From Himantopus leucocephalus (Eukaryota; Chordata; Aves; Charadriiformes; Recurvirostridae): 64,000 nucleotides of DNA. Below are positions 34,426 to 47,640 of the stretch, piece after piece. The notes under the pieces were generated by a model. It made no database searches. It was not told the origin of the DNA and saw only the letters and a program-made list of their open reading frames with translations. The position numbers and the translations under genes are program-made. The stretch covers positions 28,269,918-28,333,917 of the forward strand of contig RSEF01000006.1 of the NCBI GenBank assembly GCA_003993805.1, given 5' to 3'. The stretch's first letter is position 1, and each line of letters starts with the position of its first letter.

Positions 34426-37400
34426 TAGAAACGAGGGCACAGTGATAGTGTTGAGTTTAAAGCAGCGTTTTTTTTTTCTTTCTCCATCCCACAGCTCTAA
34501 CTCCAGCACAAGCAGAGGTGGAAAAATTTTTCAGAAGCACCAGCAGCAGAGTGTTAGGACCTGAGCACCAAGTAGGCAGGCTAGTGGGAAATCAGTCACA
34601 TCGAGTAAAGTCTAAGTAAGTGATAGCGTTGATATTATCAAGGGCAGTGTTTCTTTTTTTGCCCCTTCTTGCTTCTATAAGATGTAGTTTCAGGTTTTAA
34701 TTGTGACCTTCAGTGCCAATTGAAAATGAATCTACACCTCTTCCCTTTCATTTTTCCACTTGTACAGGAAAATCCTGGTAATACTGAATCCAACAGAGCT
34801 TTTCCCTGCGGTGAAAATCTTACCAGAGAGATCAGAGACCCATTCTGCATTGGTCACTGGTCTCCAAGTTTCTCTGCCAGTGCCCAGTGTTACGAACAAC
34901 CTGTTTCTCCAGGGATCCTTTGATTCCAACCACAGCAGAATAACTCTCTTTGCTGTCCATGCTTCTTTCTAAATCTTTATCAACACCACATTTTCTGCAA
35001 GTTGTGGTGACAGGAGACCAGTGAGAAAGGTTCTCATGTTTCTGGCTCTGCAGCAGAGTGCTGGACACCCGACACCCCGTGTCACCAGGCTCCAATAAAT
35101 GCAGACCAGAGGCCATAACCATAGCAGAAAATCTCATGAGACGAATCAAGCAGCAATTTGAGTTTGTGTTGCATGGCTCCTGCGGCTACCTGGAAGATGG
35201 ATATGCTCTGTAGTCTGTAGAAAGGCTAAGGAATAGATGGAGATGCCAAGGGAAGAGACTACAGGAGTTGCTGCTAGAGAGATGCTCATGAAAAGTTTTG
35301 GAGCAGGATGATGTCTAGCAGGGTTCTCCCTTGCACAGCACAAGCCACACTGGCTACAGGGGTGTGGTATCACACAGTACAGTGCTGCAATCAGGTACTT
35401 GTGATTTCCTCATCTGGAGTTACAGGAAGGGAAAAGAAGCTCTCTCTTGAGTGTAGCTTTTCTTACGTCTGTAGCAATGATTACTACAGTATTCCTTCCT
35501 CATCTAATGTCTTTGCAAGCTTTCTGATCATCTCACCATCATCTTTCTTGTGTTTTAACTGCATATCAAAAATACCCATGTTAGGAGTGAAATTGTCACG
35601 AAAGCCTCACTGAAATTACTGTAATTTGTTACTGTAAACAGATGATCTGTATGCCTTCAATTACATTTCAGGCAAGCAGTCCCTGAAAATGCAAATATGT
35701 GGTTTGGTGCAGCATGGGCTGCAAGGAGGAGGAAGAGATGCGTAGGAGGGCCTTTTACTACTGCTTGATTTCATACTGCTGATGGTAATTAGCAGAGGAA
35801 AGTGTAGTTTATTAAAATGCAGGTTGTAGCAAAAAGTATAAACTAGGGACAGTGGCTGGCTGAAGAGAGGTTTACAAAATGCAAAATCTTTCACTGCACA
35901 GCTCTGGGGTTCAAATCTAGCCCAGGGTGTTTGCTGCTCAATACTGTTGACTGTTGGATTTCATGTTACAGTAGCAATGAGAGACCCTATGCAGGATGAG
36001 GACACAAGGTGTGAAGCAGAACAAGAACGTAGTCAACGGTATTCATGTTCTGAAAAGTCTGCAATCTTAATACATTATTAAAACATACAAACAAACAAAA
36101 CCAGGTTCAGATATACAAATGCCAGATTTGGCCTCATGAGGCTGGCCTCCCTTAGGCTTCCCCTGTATTCTTGAAGCTCCTAGGTGCAGCTCAGAGGTTC
36201 CTTCTTGGGATTCTCATATTCCCCGTGGACAACAGTCCATGTAATTAACTGATGTCCTTACAGCATGCAGGGTCTGCAAAGTAAGCTGCCCTTCCCTCTC
36301 GAGACTGGTTCTCATGGCTGGAGACTTGCACCCACCTTCTGACTTTTCCTGCTCTTCCTCAGCAGCTCCATTCAGGCATTAGGTGGGGTGACCTGAAAGG
36401 CTATGGTTGCTCCCCTCGCCTTAGATCAGGTCCGCAGGCTTCAATGCCAAGCGCCGTGATCAGGTCAGCGGGTTGGCTGCAGGGCATTTAATTACCTGAC
36501 AGTCTTGCCTTTGGCAGCTGTGATCAGTGGTCTGGGGTGACAAAAGCCCTGAGCTTTTCAGAGTACATGCAGCACAATTTCAGCAGAAGAATAAAATATT
36601 ACAAGAGAAAAGCTTTACAGGTTGAAAAACTAGAAAGTGGTTTCAGCTCCCGTGTCTCTGGTACCTCCGGTTCTTCTGTTCCCTGTACGTTTCACTCCCA
36701 TCAGCATCTATGCTTTCTTCCATTCCAAGTTTTTGTTCCAGATTATTTTCTGCTAGGGATCGTCTCAGAATGTAGAAGGTGGGAGCTGTTGCCCTTCATT
36801 TCTTATTATACCAGTAAATGTAAGGACTATCTTTAGACTGTGCCCCCCTTTACCCTACTAGTTCAGCAAATCCCTAAAACAGGGAAGCAGTCCAATAATA
36901 ATGGGACAAACAGATGGAGAAACAGCATCCATGGTATCTACGGTAGTATAGTATTTCTTGCCTCTTCCTCTTGTCTGGAATCTACCGTGTCTGGTAGATG
37001 CTGTTAAAGACTGGTTGCTAAAGTCAATGAATTTCAGGTCTAATTCAAAATACAGGATTTTCCCTGTGCATTTATTTTGCTGTTCCTAGGTTTTGCTTCT
37101 TTGTTTTATGGGCTTGTTTCACCCATCATACATGCAAAGAAAAGAACATACAATTCAAGGCGGGTTCAGTAATGAAAATACGTCAATATCAAATCCAAAC
37201 AATATTGTAAAGCTCAAACTGAGGCTTATCCATATGGCACGTTGATATTGCCAGCCAAAAACACAACATGCAACTTCCAGAGCTGGGTTTGGTGAACTTT
37301 AAAATCTGTACAAAAATAACTGCCGACAGCTTTCCTCAATGCAAAATCCTTTCTACTCTCTCCCAGAAAGAGCTGTTCCCCTGCCGGTTTTCAGCACCTC

Positions 37401-38092
37401 CTCCTCCCCGTCTGCTTGTTCCTTCCTCCCTCTGTTCTGCTTTTTCCCACGTTTGTACGAATATCCTTCATCCCCAGTTCTTGTTCTTGTGACAGAGAGA
37501 GAATGCATCAGAGCTCTCTGCCCATCTTGCTTTCCAGAGACGTTACATCACCTGCTGCTGAGCAAAGCTGGTTCCCTGCAGCTTTCCCTTTCCCAAACAT
37601 GGTCCATCTTGCATCAGTCCAGTTGTCTGCATGTATGAATCAGTCTTGCTGACCAGTCTCCAAAGGCTGCTTGTTCCCTTGCCCTCAAATTTCCAAAACG
37701 GCAAGCAGCTTGCCAGACCTGGAGCAGGACACAAACGTGTGGCTGAAACCTTGTCTCAGCTCAAGCTGAGGAGAAAGCGGGCTGTGTGGTCATGCTCACT
37801 GACCATGGGCTGTGTGAGACGGGAGGTCAGAAACTCCCCCTGTCACAGATCTGCTCTCGTGGAGGTCTGCAGCCTGCATGAGAGTGGACTGGATGTTGCC
37901 AGTGTTCCTCTCTGTTGTCCCTAGCTTTGGGAGGCTGCCATAGCTGAAGTTCACAGGCAGAGCCAAACGTTATGTTAGCGTGCAATAATTTCCCTTCCCA
38001 GTGCTGTAGGCCAGTGAGAAGTGGGGGTGATGCCTTCAGGCTTCCTTTGTAGGTCACCATGATTTTACTTTATTTCTATCAGGAATTCTTCC

Positions 38093-38145
38093 ATATTATA
38101 TCCATGGGTATAATATCCAGGATATCTTTTACAGATATGATATCC
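38093..38145. repeat. Two adjacent AT-rich palindromes
   Basis: ATATTATA (38093-38100) pairs with TATAATAT (38109-38116) around tCCATGGg. GGATATC (38120-38126) pairs with GATATCC (38139-38145) with a 12-nt loop. Four bases separate the two stems. Function is unknown. Confidence 0.6.
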
Positions 38146-39365
38146 AGAAGAACTGTGAAAGACCTCTCTGTCAGAAGCGTTGGTGGGAGCAACACACCTC
38201 CTTGCTGAGTTATGATCAGAGCATGAAGTACTTGTTGCACTGAAGCGGGAAATCGGGGAGCAGAGTGCTGAGCTAGCAACAGTGCTAATAGCTGCACAGG
38301 TCACTGCTGATGGCAGTGAGATGAGGCCATAAGGCAATTTGTGGACAACAGTAGGTGACAACTTAAAATGTTGTTTTCCTGTTGTTATTTCCTGGGCAGG
38401 ATATCTGTACTCAGATTGCTGTTGTCAATGATTTGATTTGTCTCTTTTCTGTGTCCCTAAATAATGCCTTTTTATCACATCCTACTCTCACTCTACTCTT
38501 TTCAGGTCTGTTAAGTACCATTCTGTTATCCGCTCATCTATCTATGTAAAGAAACTCCTTGTGTTAGCGCATTGCTGTTCCTTAAGGCAGAACCTATTGG
38601 GTTAGTCTAGTTTCTGGTAACAGCCACACAAGCATGGGTATTCACGTGATTTCTGCCAAAAAACATGAAACCACCAAGGACAATGACTGGCACGGGTAGG
38701 TTCAGTCAGACATCTCAGTGTAGCTATTTGTTGTGTTCTTTGATTAGGTCAATTACCTCTAAAGCCTCCAGCTCTGAGGGGCAAAAGCCACCCTGACCGT
38801 CCCTGTCGTAGGAGGGCTCAAGGGCCAGAAATGTTGTGTACCATATGTTTGTGCCCGGTCAACGCGCAGCATTTGTGCCATTGTGGCTAGACCCATGTCC
38901 ACGTGGGCATATCTGCATGGTATGAGCCTTCTGGTAACAGGTGCAGTTAAATCGGAATAGATGTCCTTACCTCAGTGAGACTTATTCCTGACATATACAG
39001 CTTATGTTTTCTAAACATGTCATAGAGAAATGGCTCAACTTTAACCACTAAAATTACACAAGTAGAAAAATGTGCATAGAACAGCACTGAGTGGGAACGC
39101 AGTGTATTAACAAATGGTGAGTAAGGACATCCAGCTAAAGAAAGGCTGATGTTTTGGGGGAACAAAGGTCTTCTCTGGTTTTGGTGGGGATTCTGATGAA
39201 AAATGTGTCATTGTGGAGTAACCCAGCTGACAGGAGATCAGTAGGAAAGCCCTTTATTTTCTATCACTTCTCTCTTTCAAACCATATCTGTCCATCAGTG
39301 TGGAAGGGAAAACACATCATAATGCTGTAAGGCATGAATTAGAAATGACAGGAGAGATAATAGTG

Positions 39366-39385
39366 GACGTCACAAAGATGAGTCA
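39366..39385. promoter_or_regulatory. CRE-like and AP-1 motif pair
   Basis: GACGTCAC (39366-39373) lies five bases before a perfect TGAGTCA (39379-39385). Such pairs bind CREB/ATF and FOS/JUN. If the neighbour to the right is DUSP5, an ERK-induced phosphatase gene, an AP-1 enhancer would make sense; this is inference. Confidence 0.3.
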
Positions 39386-42300
39386 ACACTGAAAGAGGTG
39401 GATGAACAATATGAATACCAGAAGATGATCTGAACGGCTAGCATCAAAAAAGATGTATTCTTACGCTATGGAAAGAGTCTGAAGCATCAGGGGTGAGAAA
39501 GTAGGTTGAAATGAAACCTCAAAAAAGATGTGTAAAGTCCAGAGTAAGTCAGGAAGTTGAAGGCACCTGTGAGAACTTTAATCAAATTAAAAAGCAAGAA
39601 GTAGAAAGATAGTGTTAAGTTAGCTTGAGTTAGATAATCACTTCATAAAGACAGAAAAATGAGAAGATTTGTTTGTTGCAAAAGCTGATATTGTCTGTGT
39701 CCCAACAGACATTGTAGACCCCATTTCTATAAAAGCAAAAAAGTATCAGTACACACTTGCGCTAATTATTTCTAATTTATTTCTAATTTTACAGACATTT
39801 CATAGGAGTATTTCTGTGGAAAACTTAATTAATTTTAAATAGACATCTCAGGTTTTTTTACTAAGATATCAATGTAATGGAGCTGCAGTACTGTGGAACC
39901 AGTGGAAACTTGATTGTAATTTTACCCCTTACTGTCATTAATAACGCTACAGAATAGCTCTGTTTTGGTTAATCATAGCTAGGTTTTGGTGCAAGAGTCT
40001 GTAACATTTCTGTAGTTTTGAAGTACATCTTGGTGGTAAAGCTAAGCAAGTTGTTTGTATTCTTTCTCTTTGTTTCCATCCTTTGCGTGTGTCTTTCTTT
40101 TGGTTCTTTCTTTCAGGAAGACAGTATCCTTATGACACAAAAGGTTGAAGGAACGGCAGTTCCTCAGCAAAAGGCCTGCTAAGCAAACTGGAGTAACTTA
40201 AAACAGAAATATATCATAACCAGTGTTCTTTGATTGCATCAAAGGGTATAAAGCACCCAGGGATGCCAAGGAGCCAAGAAAGAAATGGGGAGTGATGGCA
40301 CTAGATATCCTGAGTCAGAGGACAGGGTTGAAAGCTGTGGATGGCAGCATCATTTCCCTTCTGATGCCCCAAAATGTGGATAACTTTATGGGTACAAATG
40401 AAGAGAACTTTTTAGGCCATCATGCTTTTAACAGCAATATTCAAAATAGGTGTCAGGCAGGAAAGTAATGGAAGGGAAGGGCCCAGCTCTGACCTTGTTC
40501 TGAGGAGAAAGCAGGTTCAGCTTTAGCATAAAGGGAAGGAAATGAAGGTTGTAACTAATGCGTGTTGTCTAGCTCGTTGAGTCATCTGTGGGGATTCTCC
40601 ACTGAACAGTGGCAGTGCCTACACTGTCAGTGCAGGAAAGGCCCTGGTTAGGACCGTGGTCCTCTCTTCCCCTCTCTCTCAGCTTACTGGCACTGCTAGA
40701 AGCTTTCCAAAATAAAGGCCAGCTTTCAAGTTACTGGACTGAGGGATTTGCATGATTTGCTTTTAAGGCCCTTTCTGGTTTTGAACAACACATTTTTCCC
40801 CATCTGCACTCTTCTCAAGAAAAAAAAGGAGGGAGGGAAAGCAGTTAGTGTTACAAAATTCATTGTGATGTATTTGGTGTAATATTTCTCAAGCTCTTCA
40901 ATCATGTTACCTTGCTTCATGCTATGTTAGTCTCTGTCAGGTTAGTCAGCGGTGTAACAAAAAAGAAACTGTGAAAGGATGCTAAACGGAGCTGATATGA
41001 TGGAAATGTGAATCCGTTGCTGCATACCCACTACTCCCTAGCATTATGGCAGAGACTGAAAACACATCCTGTCTACAGAGTTTTATGTGGCCATTTTTTA
41101 GACCTGACCCTCAGTTATCTTCTTGGGACACAAAGGGTGCTGGGCAAGAGTAGCTTCAGGGACAGCTGGACTACGAGACCGGCACCCCAAGGGAGCGTGT
41201 ACAAGCCCCCGGCCTCAGCTCCACGGAGACTATTCTTGCCCAGAAGATTCTGATAGCAGGCGTATACCAAGGACAGCTAATAGAAGATCACAGGCTGAAT
41301 TAATTTAATCCACTTGTCACCTTCACAATCTTCAAATTTGTATCATCATTAAGAAGGCTTCCCCTGACTGACTGCTGCCCATCCAGAAAGCCCTACATTT
41401 TATCCAAGGTGGCTGTGTTATAGCCACACAGTTTAAAGAAATCTTGTGTATACTGGCTGTTCAGAGAACAGGGCTTCTCTGCAAGCAGATAGGGAAACCT
41501 AAAAGAGATAAAGTACCAAATGAATTTCTCTACTTACAATCCACAGTGTTGTTTTTTTTATTGCCCCATTGTGTCTTTATTCATGTAGTTTATTTTTTAT
41601 AGGATGCTCTGGGTCTTTTTCATGTTCCCATGGACATCTGCAGAAAATATCCTCTTTGTTGGCACGTGCTGTGATCCCTTCATAAAAGAATAAGTGATAA
41701 GTCAATGGTGAAATGAGCCATGAAAACTGAAACTCTACTCTTAGTCTGGAAGCAGTGTCTCTAGGTCAAATATATAAGCACCGCAGCAGAAGAAACTATT
41801 GCTTAAACCTTTTTCTGATAAATGCATCTGGGAAGTCTTTGTCAGTGATGTGGTTTGTTAAGGACTTAGGCAGGTAATTATTGTTATGTTGGGTGTCTAT
41901 TGTAGATGCAAATCCTTTATGAATCACTAAGAAAACAGAGTTTGGTCTGTCACATGCAACTTCCACTCTGTCATCTAGGAATGTCTACAGGGAACATATT
42001 TCCTGTGCAATGCACTGGCCCCTGAGCAGTGTGCTGGGCTCTTCTGGTGCCAAGCTGGAAATTTAAAATGCTCCTCTTCTGTCCCGAGCTAAAAAGATTA
42101 ACAAAATACTTAAAAGCTGATCATGGCAAGATAGGAGAGGTTTTGTGACAACCAATGTTGACAAAAGACAATAAAAATTTGTTTAGGAGGATTAAAAACC
42201 TGGGTAGAAGTCAACATTGAGGTTTGGCTCAGGCAGACTTCTAAATCTGGGAAGAAAATAATCCAAAACTCATGTTGTGAAAAAGAGAAATCTAGGAAAT

Positions 42301-45300
42301 GGTAATTGCTAAAGAAAGCCAGAAGGGACAGGGAGATCAAGCTGGCAATGGTAAGCAAAAGCAGAAAGATAATGTCAAATTGGAAAGCATTTGGAAGAGA
42401 TATGTCTGGGTCTTGATGAGGAGAAACAGTTGAGTCTAGGCCTGGCTAACACATGGTCACTACCTTGCTTAGCCAGCACCTGAGGCAATCCAGAAGGATT
42501 TACGTGGACCAAGATTAATGACAAATCAATGCAAAACATTACACTGCTTTAATCATCAGCAGTAAACTGAGTCTTAGCAGAGTAAAACAGCCTGTAGAGA
42601 TTTTCCTGGTGTATAGGGAGATTATTACCCATGCCCAGACTACTTCCTTTATAGCCAGCTAAAGAAAATGAAAGAAGCATGAAGAGTTTGTTCTAATTTC
42701 TTTGAAACCTACTTATTTAAGCAAGGATGATGGCAACATATCTTAACGTCATCTGTTGTTATTTTTGAATAGACTGAGTAGTTATTTTTGGTTTTGTCAA
42801 AGGCGAGGAAGTTAGTTCTCTTGGCTTTTCTTCAGGTTCTTTAGGTTTGGGGCTTTTTGAGGAGAGGAGCACAGGTCTTTGTATTTCCTTCCCCTTTCCA
42901 ATACTTCAGTGACGTTATGGGCCTGTGTGTGGGAAGCAGTTTCCAATTTTGTTCCTGCAATCAGCTGTGGTTGCACTGAATGCCCTCTGGAGATCCGGCT
43001 ACCTGATGTTCTCTGCAGATAATTAACAATTATCATTTGTGACTTTAGTTATTTATATATGCAAAAAAACATAGCTGCAGTGAGGATTTCTGGGCCCCTT
43101 GGAAAAATGTGACCCTAAATTGTTAGCATTTGTATTTCGTGTTCATCAAGTGTATTTGAAGTGAATCTGAAGTCAGGAATGAAGATCTAAAATTAGCTCG
43201 TTGGGTCAATTAAACTTGTTGGTCCCTTGCAGAATGATTAAATGTGCTCTCCAGGAGGAGAGAGGAAATTGCATCTTGCTGAGGACAAGAAAGAAGTGGC
43301 CCTGAAGTTTTTTTTGAGAGGCACAATCAAGAACACAGCTTCAGCGAAGGGTAATGAATGAAGAGCACTTTGCACAATTACGGCTGCCCCTGCCTCATGC
43401 TGGGGACATTGTGATAACTGTGGTGGCATCCTTTTGTTCAGGAGAGGCTCTTTCCACCACTGTGCACAGCCCCAGTCACCTTCTGATGCTCTGATTTCTG
43501 CCGGGTGGATTTCCTGCACTGCAGCCCCCACGCAGATGAGTAGCATGCAGAGTCACTTCACCTCAAGCTGTGTGGTGGAAAAAGCCTTCTCTTGCGTGTG
43601 TGCATCTCTCCTGTGCTGCATTGTAAGTTTATCCTGGAAACTTACCTTAGCTCCCAGTCCTGTAACCATTGAGACAAGGAGCCCTTACGTCAGTGCGCGC
43701 ACACTTTTAGCGTGTGTTTTCTTGTCCATCTCATGAGGCAGATTAAGCCCAGGCTGCCTTTGAAGCTGAGCTCTGACCTGCCCACTTTGCAGTAAGGCCA
43801 TAGATAAAGTCAGGGGATGGGAGCTTGGCTGTAGTAAAGTTCCAGCACGGTCCTACCTGTTATTTGGCATGGGTTTTCCTCAGGCAGCTCTCTTCTTTCA
43901 AAGTGAGCATTTTATCCAGGAGGATTTTGAGGACTTTGGATATTTTTCTAGGATTTCGGGTTATCTCACAGCCCAGCTGCAAGTGTGGAGCATCAGAGGG
44001 TCCTGGGCTCTGGGTAAACCGTGAATATAGTGGATGTAAAATAGAGTTGACACCATCATGGACATATCAGACTATCTCTCCCATTTGTGTTATCCATTAC
44101 ATATGCATCTGTTTCTCTATGAGATGCTCTGGGCGGAGGTGGAAGTTCTTAGGTCTAAAAGCCTCTTTCAGTGTGCCGCTGAGAGCTGGACCCTTCAGTG
44201 GGTCCTGGCTTAACTTCTTCAGGAAAGAATGTGGGTGCCTCAAGTCTGCGTTCATATGGTTGTGAAGCTGAAGACACCAGGATTGCCTGGAGAACCTCTG
44301 TCCAGACAGACACTCCCCCAAGTGAAAAGCTTCCATGGCAAAGCCTCCCATATTTCTGTAGCTGCTTCAGCACCTTTCAGGACAACCAGGAGAAGCTTTC
44401 ACAGAAGCATCAGGCCTCACACAACTGATGGCACATCCAGAACTCCCTGTGCTTGTCCAGGTCTCCTTTGCTGGTAAAGTAACTGTGCAAGCTCCTCCTC
44501 AGTCCTCCAAAAATTTTGCGACGGCACCATACCCAGTCTTACAGGACAGATGTTCTGGGAACGACTGTAACAAAAAGGCTGGGAAACAAAGAACAAGGCT
44601 CTTGGAATCTTCTCCGGAGAACGTGAAGAAAATCTTTATCTTCAACAATTTGCATTCCTGCTTTTTCCTCATTCTTTGTTTGACAAATTGTTTTCTATTT
44701 ACGGCCAGCACTTTTTAATGCCTTCTCCCTCCCCCAGCCTACTGGGCTCCTATTTTCTCCTTCTGACAATGTTACCATATGGTTCTATTATTCAGAGACT
44801 CCTAAACATGTATTGCAACAGTCCTGAAAAAAATTAGGTGCTCCTGTGGTGTAAAAGCACATCTGTGATCAATGACTCCCTCTGGAAATTATGGGATTAA
44901 ATGTCCCAAGACATTTTTCTGTCTTTCTACTTTCTCCCTGCCCTTTTCTGTCCCTCCCCACCCCCAAAAAAAGTATTATAATAAAGGGAAGAAAGTCCAT
45001 GTGAACAGTTATTTTCATTTTCATCCTTAAAAGCAATGCACAGTGTGACTGGTGGGTTTTTTTGAGCTGTGACTAGGGGAATAGATCTCTGGGGAGAAAA
45101 AGGTATATATTTAGACGCTGTACATTTAGAATAGAACTTAATTCTATGGTGATAACCAATGATTTACACCCTTTAATCCAAAAGTCCTCCTGTGCCCTGT
45201 GGGGAATACAACATATGTCCAGCAAATTGGTAACCATATGTTTCAGTGAACACGCAGTCCCTCAGCCCTTCCCCTGTGCCATTCCCATTGATGGTTCCCT

Positions 45301-47547
45301 GCTAAAGTGGTCTGGTCTCGCTATTTACTCTGCCTTCATTGAAGGCATTGTCAAGGGAAGGGTTATTTTCTGATTCCTTTTAATATTGTGCATTCTGTGT
45401 TTTTTGAAAGGTTTCAGGCAGTTGTTTTTGCTGGAGAATTTCACAAGTGAATTGATGAGTAAAAGTTTTCTCAGCTCCTGATGGAAGAGGCAGGCATATC
45501 TCCCACGCAACCTTTTTTCCCCAGTGTGTATTGGGAAAATAAATGAAAATTGGGGTTATCAAAAACAAGTTTCACAGAGGCTTTTCAAAACCAATTTGCT
45601 CCTAAAACCCTCTGTTTCACCCTATCATGATATCAGCCCTCTAGTACCGCTGCTGAAACTGCACAGATGCAGTATTTGTAATGAAATAAACCTTCCTTGT
45701 CTCCTTGGCACATCATGAAATAGAAACCAAAAGGACACTGATATACTTTTTTCCCTCTTTGTGGCCACCTTTAAACAGAAAGGCTGTAATAGAGCAGGAG
45801 CACTGGCTAGAAGATAAAACTAGTTCATGCAAAGGGGTACCAAGCACGTTAGCCTGCTGCTGCCCTCCTCCAACAGGAAAGATTATCCCAGATAAGCAGC
45901 AGCAGGGTAATGTTCAACAAATTAGCTTGACTGATGAACCCTGAACTCTTGTCAGTATTAATGCCTGCTAAGTTAAGCAGGCCCAGGCTTTATTATGAGG
46001 ACTTATCCTCAGAGGCCAATGCAACATAACCTATTTTTTCTTACAGATGCCATGTAGGAGGGGCTCTGGGTCTTGTCCAAAGATCCCAACAGGCTTTTAT
46101 GGATGGATTTTTTTTTTCCTAACCTGAACAAGCCAATTTACTGACAGCGACTGGAGGTGAGTGGCTTTGGTGGTGCCATGGGTTGGGGTATCCTCTGCTA
46201 AGCGCTTTGCTTAAGGCTGGTTTTTGTTCCGTGTTTGCACTGTGCTGAGGAGCACGGGGCGGCTCAGCCCAGGACCAGTCTTTCTGGGCTCTGCTGCGAC
46301 GGTGCTAATCCAGGCAAGCCCTGGACGGTCTTGATTACTCACCTGACAGCATGGTATCTAACACATGCCTTTTCCCCATTTAGACACTTTTTTTCTCCCA
46401 CTGCATGCCCTCAGCCCCTCCCAAATTCAGACTTGAAAAACCAGTGTGCTGTCAGTGCCTGTCAGTCCTCTGTCAAAGGGTGCTGCTGGGTGAGCGCGGC
46501 ATTACTAAGATGCACCAGCCTGCTCTTCCTCTCCACAGCCGGGTGCAACTTGGTCATTTCCTGGAGGTTTTCTCAGAGGCAGGTGAAGAAAAAAATAAAA
46601 TATAAAGCTTCCAGGCTCTGCCATGGCAGTGGAGTCAGCCCAGTGCAAGGGTGACAATGCAAAGTAGGATTCATGGGTGTAGTTGATGGCTGGGTTGTCA
46701 CAGAAGCATGGAGGCAGGTGTGCTGTGGGGATGGCATGCCTTCCTCGGTTCGAAAGGTGGGAAGCCCCTCTTCTGATCATCTGGCCTTTCTCATGAATGC
46801 AGCCTCCTTTTTAGCACCAGCCTGTATCACAGCGGGGTACACTGGCTGTGGCGCAAGCAGCAGTGAAGGGAAGGTGGCACAGGGAGTCAGTGCGGTGGCC
46901 ACCAGCCAGAGACGATGGGAGAGCCTGGGGCGATGGGTGCCAGCTGCTGGCGTTGGCTGGCTGGGAGACCCGAGGGGACACCACTGGGCAGCTAAAGCCT
47001 GGAATCAAGCTTTGCTTTAGTGCATTTTAATGTGCTGAAGAATCGTTTCACAGTTAAAGTCTTGGAGCGATTTGGGAAGTGAGGTGTGGGAGCAAATCAC
47101 ACGCTCCTCGGACTCCTCTGTTGATTTCCTCTGTTATCCGTTCACTAATGGGTATTTCTTTAAGCTGTAGAGAAAAGCAGTTGCGAAAAAAGGAAAAACA
47201 CACCTTAAATACTTGCTGATACGTATTTGAAAACCATCTGGAGTGCGTGGAGTAACTGGTGTCAGATGTGAACTCTCTTGGGATGTCAGCGAAGGGATGG
47301 GAAATGCCAGTGCTCTGGTTTTACGGCTTGTCTGGGCTCCCAGCGCTTCCGAGGTACCAGAACAAAGATCAGCCTTTTCTTTGAGCTCCAGCATCTGCTG
47401 GAAGGGGCCTTAGAGATACGGTTCCCATGAGGAAGAGAATATTTGTCCTGTCACAATGTCAAATTCTCTTCCCCTCCCATTCCCAATTTGGCGTGGTGCT
47501 TGCATATCTCCTTCCCCAGGGTACATACTTGGTTTCAGTTGCCTAAA

Positions 47548-47640
47548 GGGCAGATTGGGAGACAAGAAATCAAGATTTTTATTCTTGTCTCTGCCAGAAT
47601 ATTCTTGTGACCTTGGGCAAACAGATTTCTGTGCAAGACT
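47548..47640 (+). mobile_element. Ancient amniote SINE/MIR-like head and core
   Basis: The sequence gattgggagacaagaaatca then attcttgtctctgccag then ttgtgaccttgggcaaacag matches the tRNA-derived head (GGGAGTCAGGAGACCTGAGT, TCCCAGCTCTGCCA) and the highly conserved TGTGACCTTGGGCAAGTC core. The element fades after about 47640. Confidence 0.6.

Larger units (their letters stand above)
34426..47547. other. Intergenic, mostly unique sequence
   Basis: No coding exon recognised. It contains the palindrome pair at 38093 and the CRE/AP-1 pair at 39366. Modest CpG patches lie at 41130-41270, 46235-46340 and 46855-46990. An acceptor-like tctttctttcag before 40116 and the 81-codon frame at 40223-40468 could belong to a noncoding transcript but resemble no known protein. 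Confidence 0.45.

Noticed and set aside
35895..35935. ggttcaaatctagcc resembling a Pol III B box
   Set aside because: No A box at the right distance, no cloverleaf, and no SINE body. Not a tRNA gene.
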